Assembly (NCBI GenBank): GCA_910578965.1
Contig: CAJTSP010000055.1
Location: forward strand, 1-15,927
Direction: 5' to 3'
Source: an uncultured Oscillospiraceae bacterium
Lineage (GTDB): Bacteria > Bacillota > Clostridia > Oscillospirales > Ruminococcaceae
DNA: 15,927 nucleotides
The position numbers were made by a program, and so were the translations under genes. Numbering within the stretch: the first letter of the stretch is position 1; every line of letters starts with the position of its first letter. Under the pieces are notes generated by a model that worked only from the letters and a program-made list of their open reading frames with translations, made no database searches and was not told the origin of the DNA. Below are positions 1 to 8,470 of the stretch, piece after piece.

Positions 1-1
1 T

Positions 2-1852
2 ATCAACATCATCGACACCCCGGGCCACGTGGACTTTACGGTGGAGGTGGAACGCTCGCTGCGGGTGCTGGACGGCTCTGTGACCGTTTTGTGCGCCAAG
101 GGCGGCGTGGAGCCCCAGTCCGAAACGGTCTGGCGTCAGGCCGACAAGTACCACGTGCCCCGCATGGCCTATGTGAACAAGATGGACATCATGGGCGCGG
201 ATTTTTACCGCGTGGTCAATATGATGCGCGAGCGGCTCAAGTGCAACGCCATCCCCATCCAACTGCCCATCGGCAAGGAGGACACCTTCAAGGGGATCAT
301 TGACCTGATCGACATGAAGGCCGATGTCTACTATGACGACATGGGCGTGGATATCCGCGAGGAGGAAATCCCCGAGGATATGCGGGAGCTGGCCGAAAAA
401 TACCACGGCGAGATGATCGAGGCCATTGCCGAAAACGACGAAGAGCTCATGATGAAGTACCTGGACGGCGAAGAGCTGACCAAGGACGAGATCAAGACCG
501 CTCTGCGCCGCGAGACCATTGCCAACACGGTGGTGCCGGTCACCTGCGGTACTTCTTACCGCAACAAGGGCGTGCAGAAGCTGCTGGACGCCATCGTGGA
601 CTATATGCCCGCCCCCACCGACATCGAGGACATTAAGGGCACCAACCCCGACACCGGCGAGGAGACTAGCCGCCCGTCCTCGGACGAGGCGCCCTTCTCG
701 GCGCTGGCCTTTAAGATTGCTACCGACCCGTATGTGGGCAAGCTCTGCTTCTTCCGGGTCTATTCCGGCAAGGTCGAGGCCGGCAGCACCGTCTTCAATT
801 CGGTCAAGGACAACAACGAGCGCATGGGCCGCATTTTGCAGATGCACGCCAACCACCGGCAGGACATCGAGGCCTGCTACGCGGGCGACATCGCGGCGGC
901 GGTGGGCCTTAAAAACACCACCACCGGCGACACCCTGTGCGACCCCAAGCACCCCGTGATCCTCGAGAGCATGGAGTTCCCCGAGCCGGTCATCCGGGTG
1001 GCCATCGAGCCCAAGACCAAGGCCGGCCAGGAAAAGATGGGCATCGCCCTCAACAAGCTGGCCGAGGAGGACCCCACCTTCCGCACCTGGACCGACGAGG
1101 AGACCGGCCAGACCATCATTGCCGGCATGGGTGAACTGCACCTTGAGATCATCGTCGACCGCCTTTTGCGCGAATTTAAGGTAGAGGCCAACGTGGGCGC
1201 GCCGCAGGTTGCCTACCGCGAGTGCATCCGCCGGCCGGCCTCGTCCAACACCAAGTACGCCCGCCAGTCGGGCGGCAAGGGCCAGTACGGCCACTGCATC
1301 ATCGACATCGAGCCCAACGAGCCGGGCAAGGGGTACGAGTTCATCAACGCCGTTGTGGGCGGCGATGTGCCCAAGGAGTTCATCCCCCCCATCGACCAGG
1401 GCATCCAAGGCGCGATGAAGGCCGGCATCCTGGCCGGCTACCCGGTGGAGGACGTCAAGGTCACCCTCAAGGGCGGCTCCTACCACGAGGTCGACTCCTC
1501 CGAGATGGCCTTTAAGATCGCCGGTTCGATGGCCTTTAAGGACGCCATGGCCAAGGCCGACCCCGCCATCATGGAGCCGATTATGAAGGTTGCCGTGATC
1601 GTGCCGGACGAGTATATGGGCGACGTCATGGGCGACATCAACAGCCGCCGCGGCCAGATCCAGGGCATGGAGGCCCTCACCGGCTCGCAACAGATCAATG
1701 CCTTTGTGCCGCTGTCCAATATGTTCGGTTATTCCACCGACCTGCGCAGCAAGACCCAGGGCCGCGGCCAGTACTCGATGGAGCCCAGCCATTATTCCGA
1801 GGTGCCCAAAAGCATTGCCGAGAACATCATGGCCGGCCGTAAGAAGGACTGA
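2..1852 (+). CDS. fusA: Elongation factor G (EF-G), 3' part; 5' end outside window
   Basis: Translational GTPase that drives ribosomal translocation and, with RRF, ribosome recycling in the cytoplasm. The reading frame is open from base 2, so the gene enters the window truncated; 616 residues are present of a family length near 690-700. The missing part carries the P-loop and switch I. The visible fragment opens with the G3 box DTPGH (fragment residues 5-9), then the G4 box NKMD (about 59-62). Domain II follows, then the III-V region with GMGELHLEI and the domain IV signature around ARQSGGKGQYGH. It ends at a TGA after GRKKD. tuf follows 135 bases downstream on the same strand, the classic fusA-tuf order of the str operon. 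No intrinsic terminator separates them, so read-through into tuf is plausible. Identification is secure; only the N-terminus is unseen. Confidence 0.98.
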   Translation: MNIIDTPGHVDFTVEVERSLRVLDGSVTVLCAKGGVEPQSETVWRQADKYHVPRMAYVNKMDIMGADFYRVVNMMRERLKCNAIPIQLPIGKEDTFKGIIDLIDMKADVYYDDMGVDIREEEIPEDMRELAEKYHGEMIEAIAENDEELMMKYLDGEELTKDEIKTALRRETIANTVVPVTCGTSYRNKGVQKLLDAIVDYMPAPTDIEDIKGTNPDTGEETSRPSSDEAPFSALAFKIATDPYVGKLCFFRVYSGKVEAGSTVFNSVKDNNERMGRILQMHANHRQDIEACYAGDIAAAVGLKNTTTGDTLCDPKHPVILESMEFPEPVIRVAIEPKTKAGQEKMGIALNKLAEEDPTFRTWTDEETGQTIIAGMGELHLEIIVDRLLREFKVEANVGAPQVAYRECIRRPASSNTKYARQSGGKGQYGHCIIDIEPNEPGKGYEFINAVVGGDVPKEFIPPIDQGIQGAMKAGILAGYPVEDVKVTLKGGSYHEVDSSEMAFKIAGSMAFKDAMAKADPAIMEPIMKVAVIVPDEYMGDVMGDINSRRGQIQGMEALTGSQQINAFVPLSNMFGYSTDLRSKTQGRGQYSMEPSHYSEVPKSIAENIMAGRKKD

Positions 1853-1916
1853 CCCTGCCGCACAGCCTCAAAACGGGGACGAAACCGCCCGGTTGGTGGA
1901 ATTATCCCAAAATCCC

Positions 1917-1945
1917 TTGATTTTTTGGGGCCGATTTAGTATGAT
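1917..1945 (+). promoter_or_regulatory. Candidate sigma-A promoter for tuf
   Basis: TTGATT (1917-1922) and TATGAT (1940-1945) are separated by 17 bases, close to the sigma-70/A consensus. They lie about 45 bases ahead of the tuf start. An AAGGAGG ribosome site follows at 1971-1977. This would give tuf its own transcript in addition to read-through from fusA, as is common for this very highly expressed gene. The assignment rests on sequence match only. Confidence 0.55.
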
Positions 1946-1987
1946 TACCTTAACGCTAATGTGGTTCAAAAAGGAGGATAAACAGCA

Positions 1988-3190
1988 ATGGCGAAAGCAA
2001 AATTTGAGCGCAATAAGCCTCATGTAAACATCGGTACCATTGGCCACGTTGACCATGGCAAAACCACCCTCACCGCTGCCATCACCAAGGTGCTGGCCAT
2101 GAAGGGCGGCGCCGACTTTATGGATTATGCCAACATCGACAAGGCTCCCGAGGAGCGCGCCCGCGGTATCACGATCAACACCGCGCACGTTGAGTACGAG
2201 ACCGACAACCGCCATTACGCCCATGTGGACTGCCCGGGCCATGCCGACTATGTCAAGAACATGATTACCGGCGCTGCCCAGATGGACGGTGCGATCTTGG
2301 TTTGCTCGGCCGCCGACGGCCCGATGCCCCAGACCCGTGAGCATATCCTGCTCTCCCGTCAGGTAGGCGTGCCCTATATTGTCGTGTTCATGAATAAGGT
2401 CGACCAGGTGGACGACCCCGAGCTGCTCGAGCTGGTCGAGATGGAGATCCGTGACCTGCTCAACGAGTACGAGTTCCCCGGCGACGACACCCCCATTATC
2501 CAGGGTAGTGCCCTGAAGGCTCTGGAGAGCACCTCCACCGACCCCTCTGCCCCCGAGTATAAATGTGTGCTTGATCTGATGCAGGCTGTGGACGACTATA
2601 TTCCCACCCCGGCCCGCAACGACACGCTGCCCTTCCTGATGCCTGTTGAGGACGTCTTCACCATTACCGGCCGCGGCACCGTTGCCACCGGCCGTGTGGA
2701 GCGCGGCCAGATCAAGGTTGGCGAGGAGGTTGAGATCGTCGGCCTGAAGGAAGAAAAGATGAAGACCACCGTTACCGGCCTGGAGATGTTCCGCAAGCTG
2801 CTGGACTTCGCCGAGGCGGGCGACAACATCGGCGCGCTGCTGCGCGGCGTGCAGCGTACCGATATCGAGCGCGGCCAGGTTATTTCCAAGCCCGGCAGTA
2901 TCCATCCCCACACCAAGTTCCAGGGCCAGGTGTATATCCTCAAAAAGGAGGAGGGCGGCCGCCATACCCCCTTCTTCAACAACTATCGCCCGCAGTTCTA
3001 CTTCCGCACCACCGACGTGACCGGCGTTATCGCTCTGCCCGAGGGCACCGAGATGTGCATGCCCGGTGATAACGTCACCATGGACGTTGAGCTGATTACC
3101 CCCATCGCTATGGACGAGGGCCTGCGTTTCGCCATCCGTGAGGGCGGCCGTACCGTCGGCTCCGGCGTTGTTTCCAAGATCTTCGAGTAA
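1988..3190 (+). CDS. tuf: Elongation factor Tu (EF-Tu)
   Basis: GTPase that delivers aminoacyl-tRNA to the ribosomal A site. At 400 residues it has the normal family length. G1 is GHVDHGKT (19-26), switch I contains RGITI (59-63), G3 is DCPGH (81-85), G4 is NKVD (136-139) and G5 is SAL (174-176). The beta-barrel domains II and III follow, with the TGRGTVATGRVERG stretch and the terminal GGRTVGSGVVSKI. The start is fixed by AAGGAGG at 1971-1977, ten bases ahead of an ATG encoding MAKAKFERNKPH. It follows fusA and probably has its own promoter. A 15-bp perfect hairpin 40 bases after the stop closes the unit. Nothing is unusual in the protein. Confidence 0.99.
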   Translation: MAKAKFERNKPHVNIGTIGHVDHGKTTLTAAITKVLAMKGGADFMDYANIDKAPEERARGITINTAHVEYETDNRHYAHVDCPGHADYVKNMITGAAQMDGAILVCSAADGPMPQTREHILLSRQVGVPYIVVFMNKVDQVDDPELLELVEMEIRDLLNEYEFPGDDTPIIQGSALKALESTSTDPSAPEYKCVLDLMQAVDDYIPTPARNDTLPFLMPVEDVFTITGRGTVATGRVERGQIKVGEEVEIVGLKEEKMKTTVTGLEMFRKLLDFAEAGDNIGALLRGVQRTDIERGQVISKPGSIHPHTKFQGQVYILKKEEGGRHTPFFNNYRPQFYFRTTDVTGVIALPEGTEMCMPGDNVTMDVELITPIAMDEGLRFAIREGGRTVGSGVVSKIFE

Positions 3191-3231
3191 TTGCCCGCAG
3201 GTCTCAGGCCAGCATGGAATAGTTAACCTTA

Positions 3232-3268
3232 AAAGTTCCCCCCTGCTTTTTGGGCAGGGGGGAACTTT
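3232..3268. terminator. Hairpin terminator after tuf
   Basis: A perfect 15-bp stem pairs 3232-3246 (AAAGTTCCCCCCTGC) with 3254-3268, around a 7-base loop (3247-3253). The plus-strand stem ends in TTT and is followed by GCTT, so the U-tract is short. On the minus strand the stem is followed by T4, giving a bidirectional appearance. Its place 42 bases after the tuf stop fits the end of the str operon. Confidence 0.75.
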
Positions 3269-3354
3269 GCTTCGGCGCCGCTTGCCGGAAAACACCTGCG
3301 CAGCGGCTGTCCCCCGGCGATACGGGCCGGCGTTTTATAAGGGAGGGGCATCAC

Positions 3355-3888
3355 GTGAAAATCAGGCTGGAACCGGTGCTGCATGGCAGCATCCTGGATG
3401 TGGGCGGAGGCGGCGAGGGGATCATTGGCCGGCTTTATGCACAGCAGGTCGTAGCGATCGATAACCGGCAGGAGGAACTTGACGAGGCGCCGGATGGGTT
3501 TCAAAAGCTTTTGATGGACGCGACAGACCTGCAGTTTGCCGACGGGACCTTCGACAATGTAACCTTCTTCTTTTCCCTGATGTATATGGACGCCGGGCAG
3601 CAGGCGCTTGCGGTGGGGCAGGCGGCGCGGGTTTTGAAGGCAGGCGGGGCGCTGTATATCTGGGACTGTGAGATTGCGTCGGCATGGCCGGCGCCCTTTT
3701 GCCTGGAGCTGGAGGTCCTGCTGCCTGCAGGGCCGCTTGCCGTGACCTATGGCGTTGGCAAGCGGGATGCGCAGAGCCAGGCTTCTATACTGGAAATCTG
3801 TCGGGCCGCGGGGCTAAGCCTTTGCGCCTGTGCAGAGCAGGGCGGCTGCTTTTTTCTGGTCCTGTGCAAGCCGGCCCAAACAGGCTGA
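3355..3888 (+). CDS. Class I SAM-dependent methyltransferase, small
   Basis: Probably a cytoplasmic SAM-dependent methyltransferase of the Methyltransf_11 type; the substrate cannot be told. The 177 residues show motif I ILDVGGGGEG (about 13-22) for SAM binding and the acidic end of strand 2 in AIDNRQEE (34-41). The motif II-like DATDLQFADGTFDNV (55-69) and the post-motif RVLKAGGALYIWD (92-104) follow. The GTG start at 3355 is chosen because GGGAGGGG lies at 3341-3348, six bases ahead. A longer in-frame ATG at 3250 would lie inside the tuf terminator hairpin and add 35 low-complexity residues. The gene stands alone between two terminators. The C-terminus is short, with no added substrate domain, so assignment to ubiquinone/menaquinone or tRNA methylation is not supported. 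Confidence 0.85.
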   Translation: MKIRLEPVLHGSILDVGGGGEGIIGRLYAQQVVAIDNRQEELDEAPDGFQKLLMDATDLQFADGTFDNVTFFFSLMYMDAGQQALAVGQAARVLKAGGALYIWDCEIASAWPAPFCLELEVLLPAGPLAVTYGVGKRDAQSQASILEICRAAGLSLCACAEQGGCFFLVLCKPAQTG

Positions 3889-3922
3889 AGCGTTTGCCCT
3901 TATCTGCCGCCGGGGCACTCCG

Positions 3923-3946
3923 CCGGCCCCTATGCGGCCGGTTTTT
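3923..3946 (+). terminator. Intrinsic terminator after the methyltransferase
   Basis: CCGGCC (3923-3928) pairs with GGCCGG (3936-3941) around a 7-base loop, followed directly by TTTTT (3942-3946). It lies 35 bases past the methyltransferase stop and just ahead of the guaA promoter, so it separates the two transcription units. Confidence 0.7.
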
Positions 3947-3967
3947 GTCGATTTTGCGTGTACAATA

Positions 3968-3976
3968 TGCTATAAT
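3968..3976 (+). promoter_or_regulatory. Extended -10 promoter for guaA
   Basis: TGC TATAAT (3968-3976) is a perfect -10 hexamer with the TGn extension. No good -35 hexamer lies at 16-18 bases; TTGTCG (3945-3950) is 20 bases away. Extended -10 promoters can work without a strong -35. Transcription would start near 3983 and leave a leader of about 130 bases before the guaA ATG at 4112. Confidence 0.6.
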
Positions 3977-3986
3977 AAAAACCGGT

Positions 3987-4043
3987 CGTATGCCCCGCGG
4001 CCGGCGCTCTTGGCAGGCGCACCCGGCTTTGGAGCGCCATACG
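3987..4043 (+). promoter_or_regulatory. Structured 5' leader of guaA
   Basis: CGTAT (3987-3991) pairs with ATACG (4039-4043) and GGCGCT (4003-4008) pairs with AGCGCC (4033-4038). These form one coaxial stem of 11 pairs interrupted by an 11-base 5' bulge (3992-4002), with a 24-base apical region. It lies directly downstream of the predicted start site. It does not match the purine riboswitch core as I know it. It could be an RNA regulatory element or simply a GC-rich fold. Confidence 0.35.
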
Positions 4044-4111
4044 GCAGGGATAGGCAGGAAAGGCCCAGGAAAATGTGTGGGGCAAAAACGCAAAAGGGGA
4101 AAGGGATTATC

Positions 4112-5656
4112 ATGCAGCATGAAACGGTGATTGTAATTGACTTTGGCGGCCAGTACAACCAGCTCATTGCCCGCCGGGTACGGGAGTGCGGCGTCTATTG
4201 CGAAATCTGCTCATATCATACCGGCCTTGACGAGATCAGGGCAAAACAGCCTAAAGGCATTATCCTCACCGGCGGGCCCAACAGTGTCTACGACCCCGCC
4301 TCGGCCGGCTACACCCCCGAGCTCTTTTCGGCCGGCATCCCGGTGCTGGGCATCTGTTACGGCAGCCAGCTCATGATGCACCTTTTGGGAGGCCGGGTCG
4401 AGCGCGCCCCCGAGCGGGAATACGGCAAGACCGAGGTTGCGGTGGATACCGGCTCTATGCTTTTTGAGGGGGTCAGCCCCAAAACCGTCTGCTGGATGAG
4501 CCACAACGATTATATTGCAGAGCCGGCCCCCGGCTTTGTTGTCTCGGCCTGCACTGCAAGCTGCCCGGTGGCGGCGGCCGAAGCCCCGGAGCGCGGCCTC
4601 TACGCGGTGCAGTTCCACCCCGAGGTGCTGCACACCCGGGAAGGCACAAAAATGCTGGCAAATTTTGTGTACAGGGTCTGCGACTGCAAGGGGGATTGGA
4701 AGATGGATTCCTTTGTAGCCAGCACCATTGCGGCCCTGCGCCAAAAAATTGGCGGCGGCCGGGTGCTCTGCGCGCTATCGGGCGGTGTGGACTCCAGCGT
4801 TGCCGCCGTGTTACTGGCCAAAGCGGTGGGCAGGCAGCTTACCTGTGTTTTTGTGGACCATGGCCTGCTGCGCAAAAACGAGGGGGATGAGGTAGAGGCG
4901 GTGTTTGGCCCGGCCGGCCCCTACGACCTCAACTTTATCCGGGTGGATGCCCAGCAGCGGTTTTACGAGAAACTGGCTGGCGTGGAGGAGCCGGAGCACA
5001 AGCGCAGGATCATCGGCGAGGAGTTCATCCGGGTGTTTGAAGAACAGGCCCAAAAGATCGGCCGGGTGGATTATCTTGTGCAGGGCACCATCTACCCGGA
5101 TGTCGTTGAGAGCGGTCTGGGAGGGGAATCCGCCGTCATCAAGAGCCATCACAATGTCGGCGGTCTGCCGGACTGTGTGGATTTCAAGGAAATCGTCGAG
5201 CCGCTGCGCAGCCTTTTTAAGGATGAGGTGCGTGCTGCCGGCCGGGAGCTGGGGCTTCCGGAGCAGTTGGTCAGCCGCCAGCCCTTCCCGGGGCCGGGGC
5301 TTGCCATCCGCATTATTGGGGCTGTTACACCCGAAAAGGTCAAAATGGTGCAGGAGGCAGACGCCATCTTTCGGGAAGAGATGGCAAGGGCCGGCCTGGA
5401 CGGCGATGCCAGCCAGTATTTTGCGGCCCTCACCAATATGCGCAGCGTCGGGGTGATGGGGGACGAGCGTACCTACGATTACGCTGTGGTGCTGCGTGCG
5501 GTTGCCACAACTGATTTTATGACCGCCGAGGCTGCCCCTTTAGGCTGGGAGCTGCTCAGCACTGTTGCCAGCCGTATTGTCAACGAGGTGCCCCAGGTCA
5601 ACCGGGTGCTCTACGACTGTACCGGCAAACCGCCGGCCACCATCGAGCTCGAGTAG
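4112..5656 (+). CDS. guaA: GMP synthase, glutamine-hydrolysing, full length
   Basis: Converts XMP to GMP using ATP and glutamine, the last step of guanylate synthesis. At 514 residues it has the usual two-domain length. The N-terminal class I glutamine amidotransferase has the nucleophile Cys82 in GICYGSQ and the His169/Glu171 pair in QFHPEV. The ATP-pyrophosphatase domain carries the P-loop SGGVDSS (223-229), then EEFIRVFEEQ and QGTIYPDVVES. The C-terminal dimerisation domain has RQPFPGPGL and ends in KPPATIELE, close to the family's KPPGTIEWE. The ATG at 4112 gives the expected MQHETVIVIDFGGQYNQL start, with a purine-rich GGGGAAAGGG ahead of it; upstream in-frame codons only translate the leader. 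It has its own promoter and a structured leader. A second GMP synthetase lies 4.3 kb downstream at 9926-10909, without the amidotransferase domain. Confidence 0.98.
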   Translation: MQHETVIVIDFGGQYNQLIARRVRECGVYCEICSYHTGLDEIRAKQPKGIILTGGPNSVYDPASAGYTPELFSAGIPVLGICYGSQLMMHLLGGRVERAPEREYGKTEVAVDTGSMLFEGVSPKTVCWMSHNDYIAEPAPGFVVSACTASCPVAAAEAPERGLYAVQFHPEVLHTREGTKMLANFVYRVCDCKGDWKMDSFVASTIAALRQKIGGGRVLCALSGGVDSSVAAVLLAKAVGRQLTCVFVDHGLLRKNEGDEVEAVFGPAGPYDLNFIRVDAQQRFYEKLAGVEEPEHKRRIIGEEFIRVFEEQAQKIGRVDYLVQGTIYPDVVESGLGGESAVIKSHHNVGGLPDCVDFKEIVEPLRSLFKDEVRAAGRELGLPEQLVSRQPFPGPGLAIRIIGAVTPEKVKMVQEADAIFREEMARAGLDGDASQYFAALTNMRSVGVMGDERTYDYAVVLRAVATTDFMTAEAAPLGWELLSTVASRIVNEVPQVNRVLYDCTGKPPATIELE

Positions 5657-5765
5657 GCCCCGTCCTATCCCTGCGGGCACACGGCCGTCCTCGGCTTTCA
5701 TCCCTGGAGCCCTCCGTTTTTGCCCACTGCGTGCATCTGGCGGCCCCTGCGGCCCTTTGCAGCTA

Positions 5766-5795
5766 TTGACACCAAAACAAGGGGAATAATATAAT
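5766..5795 (+). promoter_or_regulatory. Consensus sigma-A promoter upstream of the sensor kinase
   Basis: TTGACA (5766-5771) and TATAAT (5790-5795) are both perfect hexamers, 18 bases apart. Transcription would start near 5802, about 104 bases ahead of the kinase ATG, directly at the base of a terminator-like hairpin (5804-5858). The preceding stretch after the guaA stop (5657-5765) holds no gene and only weak hairpins, such as GGAG/CTCC before T5 near 5716. Confidence 0.8.
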
Positions 5796-5803
5796 GATAT
5801 AGG

Positions 5804-5858
5804 GCCTGCCGGCAGCCCGCACGAAAGGCAAAGGGCGGGGCGGCTGCCGGGGCTTTTT
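5804..5858 (+). terminator. Terminator-like hairpin in the kinase leader (possible attenuator)
   Basis: CCGGCAGCC (5809-5817) pairs perfectly with GGCTGCCGG (5842-5850). GCC (5804-5806) pairs with GGC (5851-5853) across a 2-base bulge, and TTTTT (5854-5858) follows. The stem begins within a few bases of the predicted transcription start. It would terminate a transcript of about 57 nt unless overridden. A smaller AAAAC-GCG-GTTTT hairpin (5861-5873) follows. It may be an attenuator for the downstream operon or the end of a short RNA. Confidence 0.5.
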
Positions 5859-5905
5859 GGAAAACGCGGTTTTTAAGGCTGTCTGATGCAAAAGGTAATT
5901 GCCCA

Positions 5906-8470
5906 ATGAGAGAGAAACGTAACCTATCGGCCAAGCGGAGAGGGCTATCCCTATTTCTGTCCATCGTTTTGGTGTTTTGTGTGCTGCTGGCCATTGTTTT
6001 TGGCGTAGCGCGTATCACCTCTAAAAAAATGTCCGATTCTGCTGTCCAGAACCTCAGCGAAAGCCTGGATCTGATCCGCAATACGATCGAGGCGATCCTG
6101 CGCAACGAGGCGGAGTTCCAGGTACTGCTTGCCCAGGAAATTGCGCAAATGGAGGATCCGGAGGCCTATGTCTTAGCCTTTGAAAAAAACCGGGCGATGA
6201 CAAAATTATCCTTGGTTTGGGCTGGCCAGGCGGAGGGCGTGTCCAGCACAGGAGATACCTTTTGCCCCGATGAGCTGGATTTCTCGGCTGGCCGCACGGT
6301 AAACGGGCTGGAAATCTCTCAGTCGTATGTCAATTATATGGGGGCGTGGTCGTATACGGTCCGGTGCCCGGTGGAGCGCGGCGGGCAGCAGGCGGGTGCC
6401 CTTTATGCCGAGTATATTTACGACGAGATCGATAAAGCCCTGCCCAGCGCCGGCTTTTACAATCAGCAGGCGACGTTGTATATTATGGACTCCGGGAGCG
6501 AGCGGTTTGTGCTTAAGCCCAGCGGGATGGGCCAAAGGGACGCCGGCCATCTCAATCTGGACGATTTTTATCGGGCCAACAATATTCAGGACGAGGGCCT
6601 GCGCCAGGAGGTGCGGGAATGCCTGTCCACCGGGCGCAATGCCATGTTTTACCACAGCATCCGGGGCGTACACGCGCTCAACTATATGTGGGCGGTCAAC
6701 GGCGGAACGGTGTTTTTGGTGGGATATGTGCCGGTGGAGGCTATCCAGCAGGAGGGGCGGGCGGTTAACCAGAGCATCTTTATTGTGGTGGTCTCGATGC
6801 TCATCGCTTTTTTGGCCTGCATCCTTCTGTACTATCTCAACTGGCGCCAGCAGGACAGGCAGCGCAGAGAGCGGGAGGAGGAGCGGCGGGTTCACAGCCA
6901 GCAGTTGGCGGAGGCCCTGCAGGCGGCACAGATCGCAAGCGAGTCTAAAACGACCTTTTTATCCAACATGTCCCATGACATCCGCACCCCTATGAACGCC
7001 GTGCTGGGCTTTACTGCTCTTCTTGCGCGGGACGCCGAAAACCCGGCGAAGGTACGCGAATATACCCGTAAGATCACCGCGTCTGGCCAGCATCTGCTGA
7101 GCCTGATAAACGATGTTTTGGATGTGTCTAAGATCGAGAGCGGCAAGGTGGTGCTCAATTACGAGCGGTTTGCGCTCGATGATGTGGTATCCTCGGTAGA
7201 GGCGATTATCCAGCCAATGGCCAAAGGCCGCGGGCAGGAGTTCCATGTTGAGGTAACCGGCATCCGCTACGAGTACCTCATGGGGGACGAGACGCGGCTC
7301 AACCAGATTTTAATCAACCTGCTGTCCAACGCGGTAAAGTATACGCAGGAGGGTGGAAAAATCTGGTTTCGCATCATTGGGCTTGCACAGCGTTCCAGCC
7401 AGTATGAGCGTATCCGTATCGAGGTGGAGGACAATGGCTATGGTATGACGCCCGAATACCTGAAAACCATCTTTGACGCGTTTACCCGGGCCGAAAACAG
7501 TACAACCAATAAGGTGCAGGGCACCGGCCTTGGCATGGCGATTACCAAGAGCATTGTAGAAATGATGGGCGGCACCATCGAGGTATCCAGCGAGGTAGGC
7601 CGCGGCTCGCTGTTCCGGGTTGAGCTGGAGCTGCGTATTCCCGAGGAGCAGGCCAGCCGCGAGTTTTGGGTGCAGCATGGAATTGCCCGGATGCTGCTGG
7701 TAACCGCAGATGCGGAATGCGGCGAGAACATTCGGATGCTTACAGAGGATACGGGAGTGGAAATTGTCCTCTGCGCAAGTGCGCAGCAGGCTGCCGGGTA
7801 CCTTGCAAAGGCTGGTGCGGAATGTCAGGTTATCCTGCTGGACGGCGGCACACAGGAGCCGGGCCCGGACGGGGCTGTTGCCCTGCTGCAGGAGGCGAAG
7901 CCGCCTCTGACGCCGCTGGTACTGCTGCTGGACCCGAACGATAACGAGCCGGGCGGCGGCCCGCTGCCGGAGCGTACAGGCGTATTGCCCAAGCCGTTTT
8001 TTGTATCGGCGCTGCAAAAAAAGCTTGCGGAGCTTTTAACGGATGCCCGGCAGGCAGAGCTCCCGGGTCCGGCGGAGGTGAGAAGCCTTGAGGGCTTGCA
8101 TTTCCTTGCCGCCGAGGATAATGAGATCAACGCGGAGATCCTGGCTGAGCTGCTGGGGATAGAGGGCGCTTCCTGTGAGATCGCTGCAAACGGCAAGCTG
8201 GCGGTGGAGCGCTTTGCGCAGGCGGCGCCGGGCGAATTTGACGCGATTTTGATGGATGTGCAGATGCCGGTTATGAACGGGCACGAGGCCACACGGGCCA
8301 TCCGCGCCCTGCCGCGGGAGGATGCGGGCCGCATCCCAATCATTGCCATGACGGCAAATGCCTTTGCCGAGGATGAGACGGCGGCACTGGATGCCGGGAT
8401 GGATGCCCATGTGGCCAAGCCGGTCGACATGCAAGTCTTAAAGAAGGTGGTCAGCAAATGGATTTCATGA
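5906..8470 (+). CDS. Hybrid sensor histidine kinase/response regulator, membrane-bound
   Basis: Membrane sensor kinase that should autophosphorylate on histidine and pass phosphate to its own receiver. It has 854 residues. TM1 is about 13-35, an extracellular sensor region spans 36-289 (likely Cache-like, not proven) and TM2 is 290-311. A charged helix (312-345) leads to HisKA with phospho-acceptor His357 in SHDIRTPMN. HATPase_c has N-box Asn466, G1 DNGYGM from Asp509 and G2 GTGLGM (539-544). A receiver-like domain (about 596-705) keeps Asp646 and Lys696 but lacks the N-terminal acidic pair. A canonical C-terminal receiver has AEDN at 736-739, Asp784 in DVQMPVMNG and Lys838. No HPt or DNA-binding output domain is visible. 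The ATG has AAAAGG ten bases upstream. The gene overlaps the binding-protein gene, so the two are co-translated. Confidence 0.95.
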   Translation: MREKRNLSAKRRGLSLFLSIVLVFCVLLAIVFGVARITSKKMSDSAVQNLSESLDLIRNTIEAILRNEAEFQVLLAQEIAQMEDPEAYVLAFEKNRAMTKLSLVWAGQAEGVSSTGDTFCPDELDFSAGRTVNGLEISQSYVNYMGAWSYTVRCPVERGGQQAGALYAEYIYDEIDKALPSAGFYNQQATLYIMDSGSERFVLKPSGMGQRDAGHLNLDDFYRANNIQDEGLRQEVRECLSTGRNAMFYHSIRGVHALNYMWAVNGGTVFLVGYVPVEAIQQEGRAVNQSIFIVVVSMLIAFLACILLYYLNWRQQDRQRREREEERRVHSQQLAEALQAAQIASESKTTFLSNMSHDIRTPMNAVLGFTALLARDAENPAKVREYTRKITASGQHLLSLINDVLDVSKIESGKVVLNYERFALDDVVSSVEAIIQPMAKGRGQEFHVEVTGIRYEYLMGDETRLNQILINLLSNAVKYTQEGGKIWFRIIGLAQRSSQYERIRIEVEDNGYGMTPEYLKTIFDAFTRAENSTTNKVQGTGLGMAITKSIVEMMGGTIEVSSEVGRGSLFRVELELRIPEEQASREFWVQHGIARMLLVTADAECGENIRMLTEDTGVEIVLCASAQQAAGYLAKAGAECQVILLDGGTQEPGPDGAVALLQEAKPPLTPLVLLLDPNDNEPGGGPLPERTGVLPKPFFVSALQKKLAELLTDARQAELPGPAEVRSLEGLHFLAAEDNEINAEILAELLGIEGASCEIAANGKLAVERFAQAAPGEFDAILMDVQMPVMNGHEATRAIRALPREDAGRIPIIAMTANAFAEDETAALDAGMDAHVAKPVDMQVLKKVVSKWIS

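Noticed and set aside
1868..3295. A 475-residue open frame on the minus strand opposite tuf
   Set aside because: It is an antisense shadow of a highly biased, high-GC gene. The protein has no domain pattern and no ribosome site, and tuf explains the region fully.
3250..3354. A longer N-terminus for the methyltransferase
   Set aside because: The upstream ATG lies in the tuf terminator hairpin and has no ribosome site. The GTG at 3355 has GGGAGGGG at good spacing.
3983..4111. Guanine/purine riboswitch upstream of guaA
   Set aside because: The stem layout and bases do not show the three-way junction with the conserved core of that class.
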